DNA of 32,066 nucleotides, from the NCBI GenBank assembly GCA_023485685.1, contig JAMCZK010000012.1:1-32066 (forward strand). Reading direction: 5' to 3'. Both the position numbers and the translations under genes were made by a program. Under the pieces are notes generated by a model. The model did no database searches and had not been told where the DNA came from. It saw only the letters and a program-made list of their open reading frames with translations. Shown here in pieces: positions 27,603 through 32,066 of the stretch; within the stretch, counting starts at the first letter, position 1; every line of letters begins with the position of its first letter. The DNA is from Chloroflexota bacterium (lineage in GTDB: Bacteria; Chloroflexota; Anaerolineae; Anaerolineales; UBA11579).

Positions 27603-28490
27603 AGATATCCGTTTTTCCGCTAATTTCACATAGCTCCTGCTGGTTTCGTATCCCACGTAAGCGCGACTTGTCGCCAGCGCGGCCAATGCCGTCTGGCCGC
27701 TGCCCATGAAAGGGTCGAGCACGACTTCACCGATATACGTGTAGAGTTCGATCAGGCGTTGCGGCAGCTCTTGCGGAAAGGGCGCCGGGTGGCCGATTCG
27801 TTTTGCGGAAACCGCGGGAAAGGTCCAGACGCTTTTGCTGTTCTGGAGGAACGCCTCCTTGCTGATGCTGTTTTTACGGTCGGCCGGCTTGGGGCGGCCA
27901 AAACTACCCTTGCTAAAGACCAAAATGTATTCGTGCACGTCGCGCAGTGTGGGGTTGCTGGCGCTGCGCCACGATCCCCAGGCCGTGGAGACACTGGAGC
28001 TGGCGGCCTTGTCCCAGATGATCTCGCCGCGCATTAGAAAACCCAACGAAAGCAGATCGCTGATGATGAAGGCATGCAGGGGTATGTATGGTTTGCGCCC
28101 CAGATTGGCGACGTTGATGCAGGCGCGGCCGCCGGGCGCCAGCACGCGTAGAGTTTCGGCCCAGACGCGGCGCAGCATGGCGAGATATTTGTCTAGTTTG
28201 AGGTTCTTGTCATATTCTTTTCCAGCGTTGTAGGGAGGTGAGGTAACCATCAGGTGCACGCAAGAATCAGGCAGCTCGTGCATATTTTCGCTGCTGTGGG
28301 TGAAAATATGGTTGCGTGCAGGCGCAGGCAACGGATTTTCGATGTATTTAACGGGGTCTTCAGTGGGCTGATCCGCGTAAAGCGAGCTTTTATAAAACGC
28401 ACTAGCGTCGTGGTTTACGCGGCCTGCAGTGCCGAACGAGGAGCTGCGAGTGCCTTTTTGGCGATGTGAAGGCTCCCTGTTGGCTGGCAT
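27582..28490 (-). CDS. Site-specific DNA methyltransferase (N4-cytosine/N6-adenine type, TSPPY before FxGxG)
   Basis: VTSPPYNAGKEYD, APGGRACINVANLGR, VVLDPFMGSGQTALAA; start set at MPANREPS. Confidence 0.88.
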   Translation of the reverse strand: MPANREPSHRQKGTRSSSFGTAGRVNHDASAFYKSSLYADQPTEDPVKYIENPLPAPARNHIFTHSSENMHELPDSCVHLMVTSPPYNAGKEYDKNLKLDKYLAMLRRVWAETLRVLAPGGRACINVANLGRKPYIPLHAFIISDLLSLGFLMRGEIIWDKAASSSVSTAWGSWRSASNPTLRDVHEYILVFSKGSFGRPKPADRKNSISKEAFLQNSKSVWTFPAVSAKRIGHPAPFPQELPQRLIELYTYIGEVVLDPFMGSGQTALAALATSRAYVGYETSRSYVKLAEKRISNLAKGI

Positions 28491-28539
28491 ATCCACACTG
28501 TAACCGAAACCGCGCGCCGCGGCAAGAATTGTGCTTTTC

Positions 28540-29634
28540 TTAATTTGGCCAGATGGCTCCCGCGCGCACGATCCCGCCAGCGGGTACATCCCCCTTTATC
28601 GTAGCGCCGTTGCCAACACGCGCCCCTGCGCCGATGCGAACGTTCAGATTAATCGTCGCGCCCATGCCAATGAGCGTGCCTTCGCCTATTGATACGGCGC
28701 CGGCGAGAATCGCCCCTGGCGCCAGGTTGACGTAGTCGGCCAGTACGCAGTCGTGCGAGACGACAGCGCTGGTGTTCACGATGCAGCCAATGCCCAGCCT
28801 TGCCGAGGAGCCGATATATGCGTGCGGAAATACCTGCGCACCTGCACCTAATTCGGCGTTCGGCTCAACAACCGCGCTAGGATGAATGAGGACGGGAAAT
28901 TCGAAACCCGCGTTTCGCAGTTTATCGAAGATCAGCATTCGGCTGCTCATGGCGCCGATACCGCCCACTGCATTCAACGCCAGCTTGCAGCCTGCGGCGC
29001 GGATTGCCGCTAGCGCGTTTTCCCCACCGAGGACATTGCTGTCCAGCACGCGGTCGCCGGGCTGGCGACCATCGTCGATAACGCCGATCAGTGTATATCC
29101 GCCCGCGGCGCGCAACAAGTCGATGACTGCTTTACCGTGACCGCCAGCGCCGTAGACAATGACGGAGTTCGGCTCTTTAGCTATTGTGGGGACGGGAAGG
29201 TTTTCGCGTCGGCTGCCTTTTGCCACTACGGCGCGAACTTGTTGCTCCGTGATAATAGGGCCGATTGGTAGGGTGGATAAATCCAGCTTTTCTTTTTGGG
29301 CCAATTGCAACGCTGGTTGCGTGATGCGCAGCCCATCAGGGAGGCCAACCGCCTTCGTTTGCTTTTCCTTCTTTGGTGGCTTCCAGTCTTTAGATTCGGC
29401 CAAATAGCAGAGGGTCGCTCCGGCTTTTATTAGCTCACCAGGTTGAGCGGTTACTCCGACCAGGTATCCAGCTTTTCCTGCAGTCAGTTCAAAGGTGGAT
29501 TTCGTAGTCTCCAGCGTCGCCAGTAAAGCGCCGGCTTTCACCTTTTGCCCCGGCTTGGTATGGTAAGCAACCAGGCGGGCTTCGTTTTCGTTTGGGTTGA
29601 TGAGAGGAATGGTTACCGCGATGGCCGCGCTCAT
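28540..29634 (-). CDS. Fusion: N-terminal lipoyl/biotinyl domain, E3-binding-like domain, C-terminal NeuD/left-handed beta-helix acyltransferase
   Basis: Lipoyl VKAGALLATLETTKSTFELTAGKAGYL; PSBD-like RITQPALQLAQKEKLDLSTLPIGPIITEQQVRAVV; NeuD-like VYGAGGHGKAVIDLLRAAGGYTLIGVIDD with hexapeptide repeats. Confidence 0.82.
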   Translation of the reverse strand: MSAAIAVTIPLINPNENEARLVAYHTKPGQKVKAGALLATLETTKSTFELTAGKAGYLVGVTAQPGELIKAGATLCYLAESKDWKPPKKEKQTKAVGLPDGLRITQPALQLAQKEKLDLSTLPIGPIITEQQVRAVVAKGSRRENLPVPTIAKEPNSVIVYGAGGHGKAVIDLLRAAGGYTLIGVIDDGRQPGDRVLDSNVLGGENALAAIRAAGCKLALNAVGGIGAMSSRMLIFDKLRNAGFEFPVLIHPSAVVEPNAELGAGAQVFPHAYIGSSARLGIGCIVNTSAVVSHDCVLADYVNLAPGAILAGAVSIGEGTLIGMGATINLNVRIGAGARVGNGATIKGDVPAGGIVRAGAIWPN

Positions 29635-29641
29635 GGTCGCT

Positions 29642-30691
29642 TTATACCATCCTTCGCGCGACAGCGATGATGTCATCCACACCGGGGAGCGTCTTGTCCT
29701 CGAGGGGCGCTGATGCCGGGATCGGCATGTCGGCGGCCGCCACGCGTTGGGCGGCTTTCAGCTGCCCGGGAAAAGCCTGAACTGCGCGGGCGAATACTTC
29801 CGCACCCCAGCCCAATGTGTAATTGCCCTCTTCAATGGCAAGCAAGCGCTGGCTACGTTCTAGCGATTGCTGCAGTGAAAGTTCGAGTGCACCATCTGCC
29901 GAGAAAGGAGCAAGCTGGCTGGGGACAACTAGTTCGCAGAAGATTTCATGCTCGAAGGCGAGGCGCAGCAATGCTTCGCGGGCCAACTCGGCCATGTAGC
30001 CATAAGCGGTCAGCGTGATTACTGGGGGCGACGCTCCTTTGAGCCGCAACGTGTGGGTGGTTGCGTAGCTATCTTTGCGGTTGTGGATTTCGACTTCGAA
30101 ATCCTTCAAGGCTTCCCTGTCCAGAACCGGTTTCAAGTACAGCAATTTGTTTTCGATGAAAAGCACGGGGCCAGGGTCTTCCACGATGGCTTTATGCAGC
30201 ATGTCGCCTGGGTCGGCCAATGTGTTGGCGGCCAGCGTCCGTAAACCGGGCATGCCGAGAAACAGTTTTTCCAGCGTTTGGCTGTGAGTGGGGCCGTATC
30301 CGCGGCGGCCGCCCATGGGAGTGCGGATGACCAAGGGCACTTCGACCTGGTCGTTATACATGCTGCGGAATTTGCTCAAGCTGTTGATAACCTGGTCGGC
30401 GATGAGCGTGGTGAAATCGCCGAACATGATTTCGGCCACCGGGCGCAGGCCGCGTAACGCCATGCCTGCGGCCACGCCTACGATGGCAGCCTCCGAAACG
30501 GGGCTGGTCCATACGCGCTCGGGATATTTGCTGGACAGACCCTTGCTGACCTTGAATGCGCCACCGTAGGGATCGAGCAGGTCTTCACCGATCAGATAAA
30601 CGCGCCCGTCCTCGGCGAAGGCCTGATGCAGGCCGCGATTGAGGGAATCCAGGACAGTCTGCCTTGCGGAGCTTGGCTTTGAAGTCACCAT
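29642..30691 (-). CDS. Thiamine-diphosphate-dependent dehydrogenase E1 component, beta subunit (pyruvate/acetoin dehydrogenase type)
   Basis: GLSSKYPERVWTSPVSEAAIVGVAAGMALRGLRPVAEIMFGDFTTLIADQVINSLSKFR; MGGRRGYGPTHSQTLEKLF. Confidence 0.9.
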   Translation of the reverse strand: MVTSKPSSARQTVLDSLNRGLHQAFAEDGRVYLIGEDLLDPYGGAFKVSKGLSSKYPERVWTSPVSEAAIVGVAAGMALRGLRPVAEIMFGDFTTLIADQVINSLSKFRSMYNDQVEVPLVIRTPMGGRRGYGPTHSQTLEKLFLGMPGLRTLAANTLADPGDMLHKAIVEDPGPVLFIENKLLYLKPVLDREALKDFEVEIHNRKDSYATTHTLRLKGASPPVITLTAYGYMAELAREALLRLAFEHEIFCELVVPSQLAPFSADGALELSLQQSLERSQRLLAIEEGNYTLGWGAEVFARAVQAFPGQLKAAQRVAAADMPIPASAPLEDKTLPGVDDIIAVARRMV

Positions 30692-30717
30692 TCGAACTAG
30701 TTCAACCCTTTGCAAGG
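30662..30717. repeat. Degenerate REP/BIME-like copy R4, containing the E1-beta start codon
   Basis: CCTTGCGgAGc (30662-30672) and CCTTtGCAAGG (30707-30717); inner TTGAA/TTCAA. Confidence 0.6.
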
Positions 30718-30737
30718 CTGGAGACAACCCGGCATCG

Positions 30738-30816
30738 CCTTGCGAAGAGCTTGCCCTGAGCAGAGCGAAGGGGTGGACTTGAAACCATCATCGCCGTACG
30801 TTAACCCTTCGCAAGG
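30738..30816. repeat. REP/BIME-like copy R5, downstream flank of the RAYT
   Basis: CCTTGCGAAG (30738-30747) and CCTTCGCAAGG (30806-30816); the second arm encodes the RAYT C-terminus. Confidence 0.82.
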
Positions 30817-31370
30817 CTGGAATGAACGTATTTTTCATATTCTTTTGGGTTATCAAAAAACCGCAAAACTAAATTGCCTTGGTTATCTGTCTTTTGGTCA
30901 ATCCACCCAAGATATTTGCTGTATTTCCACTGTTCAGGTTTTTTCGTCAATCCAGCCTTAACCGGGTTTAGATGAATATAGCAGCAAAGTTGTAAGGCAT
31001 ATTCATCAGTTTCAATCAGTCTGAATTTGGCGCGACTTTCAAATAAAGTACCAGTTCGATTTTGCTGCTGGTTGAAAGCTTGTGAGTAGCTGTTGAATAA
31101 TTTTTGAACGAAACGGGAGGCTTGCTCTCGATTTTCCGTTTCAATAAGAAAATGATAATGGGTTGGCATAAGACAATAGACAACCACTGTGACGCCGAGT
31201 TGAGTACTGTAGTCCGTCATCCGGTTCAGTAAAAAATCATAATTATCGCCTGAAGTAAAAATTGCTTGCCTGTTGACGCCCTGATTGTAAACGTGAAAGT
31301 AGATGCGTTCGCCGTCTGGGATTTGGCCAGCCTTGCGAAGGGCTGACTCGCTAAGACTTGAAGACTTCAT
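30801..31370 (-). mobile_element. REP-associated tyrosine transposase (RAYT; IS200-like Y1/HUH transposase)
   Basis: 189-aa intact ORF; HUH motif MPTHYHFLIE; NSYSQAFNQQQNRTGTLFESRAKFRLIETDEYALQLCCYIHLNPVKAGL; bounded by REP-like repeats. Confidence 0.9.
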
Positions 31371-31385
31371 TCAACCTTCGCAAGG
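31331..31385. repeat. REP/BIME-like copy R6, upstream flank of the RAYT / 3' end of E1-alpha
   Basis: CCTTGCGAAGG (31331-31341) and CCTTCGCAAGG (31375-31385); inner TTGAA (31358-31362)/TTCAA (31370-31374). Confidence 0.93.
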
Positions 31386-32042
31386 CGTTTGGTTTCAGGC
31401 AGCGGGTCGGCTTGGGCTTGCTCGAACGCGGCTGCCACCTGGGTTTTCACTTCGGCTTCGATGTCATTGCGCTGCCGGGCGGTCAGGCGCTTCCCGTGGA
31501 TTTGCACTGGGTCGCGGCTGGCGCGCAGCTTGGCCATCGCCTTCTTGTCGCGCGTGTCATCGCCCTTGGAGTGCGGGCCGAAGCGCACCGTGTGCAGCAC
31601 CAAAGCCCGCGGGCCGCCTTCTTTGCGCAGCATACGAATTTCTTCGCCTGCCGCCGCACTGATTTCTCGAACATCGCTGGTGTCCACCTCGCGGCCATGG
31701 ATGCCGAAGGCGGCAAACCGCGCCGGTATCTGGCCGGCGAGCGCCAGTTCAATCGGTGTGGTCTGCGCGATATGGTTGTTCTCGAGTACGAACAGGATCG
31801 GCGCTTTCCATAGTGAGGCGATGTTCAGGCTCTCGTAGACTACGCCTTCGCCGAGTGCGCCATCGCCAAGAAAAGCAATGGTGATTGCCTTGCTGCCTTT
31901 CGCTTTTTCTGCCAGCGCGGTGCCCACTGCGACAGGCGCCGTGCTGCCTAATATTCCGTTCGAGTAGAAATCCTTCCAATGCAGATGTTGCGAGCCGCCC
32001 AGCCCGCCGCAAACACCGGTAGCTTTTCCCATCAGCTCGGCA
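31367..32042 (-). CDS. Thiamine-diphosphate-dependent dehydrogenase E1 component, alpha subunit (5'-truncated by contig end)
   Basis: GKATGVCGGLGGSQHL, GDGALGEGVVYESLNIASLWKAPILFVLENN (ThDP motif GDG...NN). Confidence 0.9.
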
Positions 32043-32066
32043 AGATCGGAAGAGCACACGTCTGAA
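32043..32066 (+). other. Illumina TruSeq adapter sequence (assembly contamination)
   Basis: AGATCGGAAGAGCACACGTCTGAA, exact 24-nt match to the read-1 adapter start; the ORF N-terminus MCSSDL is its translation. Confidence 0.97.

Noticed and set aside
17541-31385. CRISPR array
   Set aside because: Repeats are inverted pairs scattered over 14 kb with irregular spacing and no spacer pattern; no cas genes.
1-32066. tRNA/rRNA genes
   Set aside because: No tRNA cloverleaf or rRNA-like sequence recognised by eye; a tRNAscan/Infernal run would be needed to be sure.

Overview
32-kb contig end, probably from a Chloroflexota (Anaerolineae-like) genome; the taxon is inferred from gene content. Left part, minus strand: 2-hydroxyacid dehydrogenase, FW-domain lipoprotein, RocA/PruA-type aldehyde dehydrogenase, TgpA-like transglutaminase. 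Centre, plus strand: a bioenergetic cluster nuoA-H-J-K-L-M-M-N followed by an AtpI-like gene, atpB, atpE and an atpF-delta(C-terminal) fusion, then a MurE-like ligase and a frameshifted membrane protein. The cluster holds only membrane-embedded parts: no nuoB/C/D/E/F/G/I and no F1 genes, and terminators follow nuoA and atpFH. Right part, minus strand: two small membrane proteins, pnp, rpsO, a helical-repeat protein, a LOG-family protein, an orphan-looking DNA methyltransferase, and an operon of E1-alpha / RAYT transposase / E1-beta / lipoyl-E3BD-NeuD-type acyltransferase fusion. Main finds: (1) a REP/BIME-like family (AACCTTGCGAAGGTT arms in inverted pairs) at gene junctions from 17.5 to 31.4 kb. 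It flanks a RAYT and supplies in-frame C-terminal LAK(G/V) tails, a stop/start overlap and start-codon context. (2) A second NuoM whose TM7 pump lysine is replaced by Leu. (3) An in-frame TGA in the first NuoM. (4) A lipoyl-acyltransferase fusion coupled to E1 genes. (5) 24 nt of Illumina adapter at the 3' end of the window.
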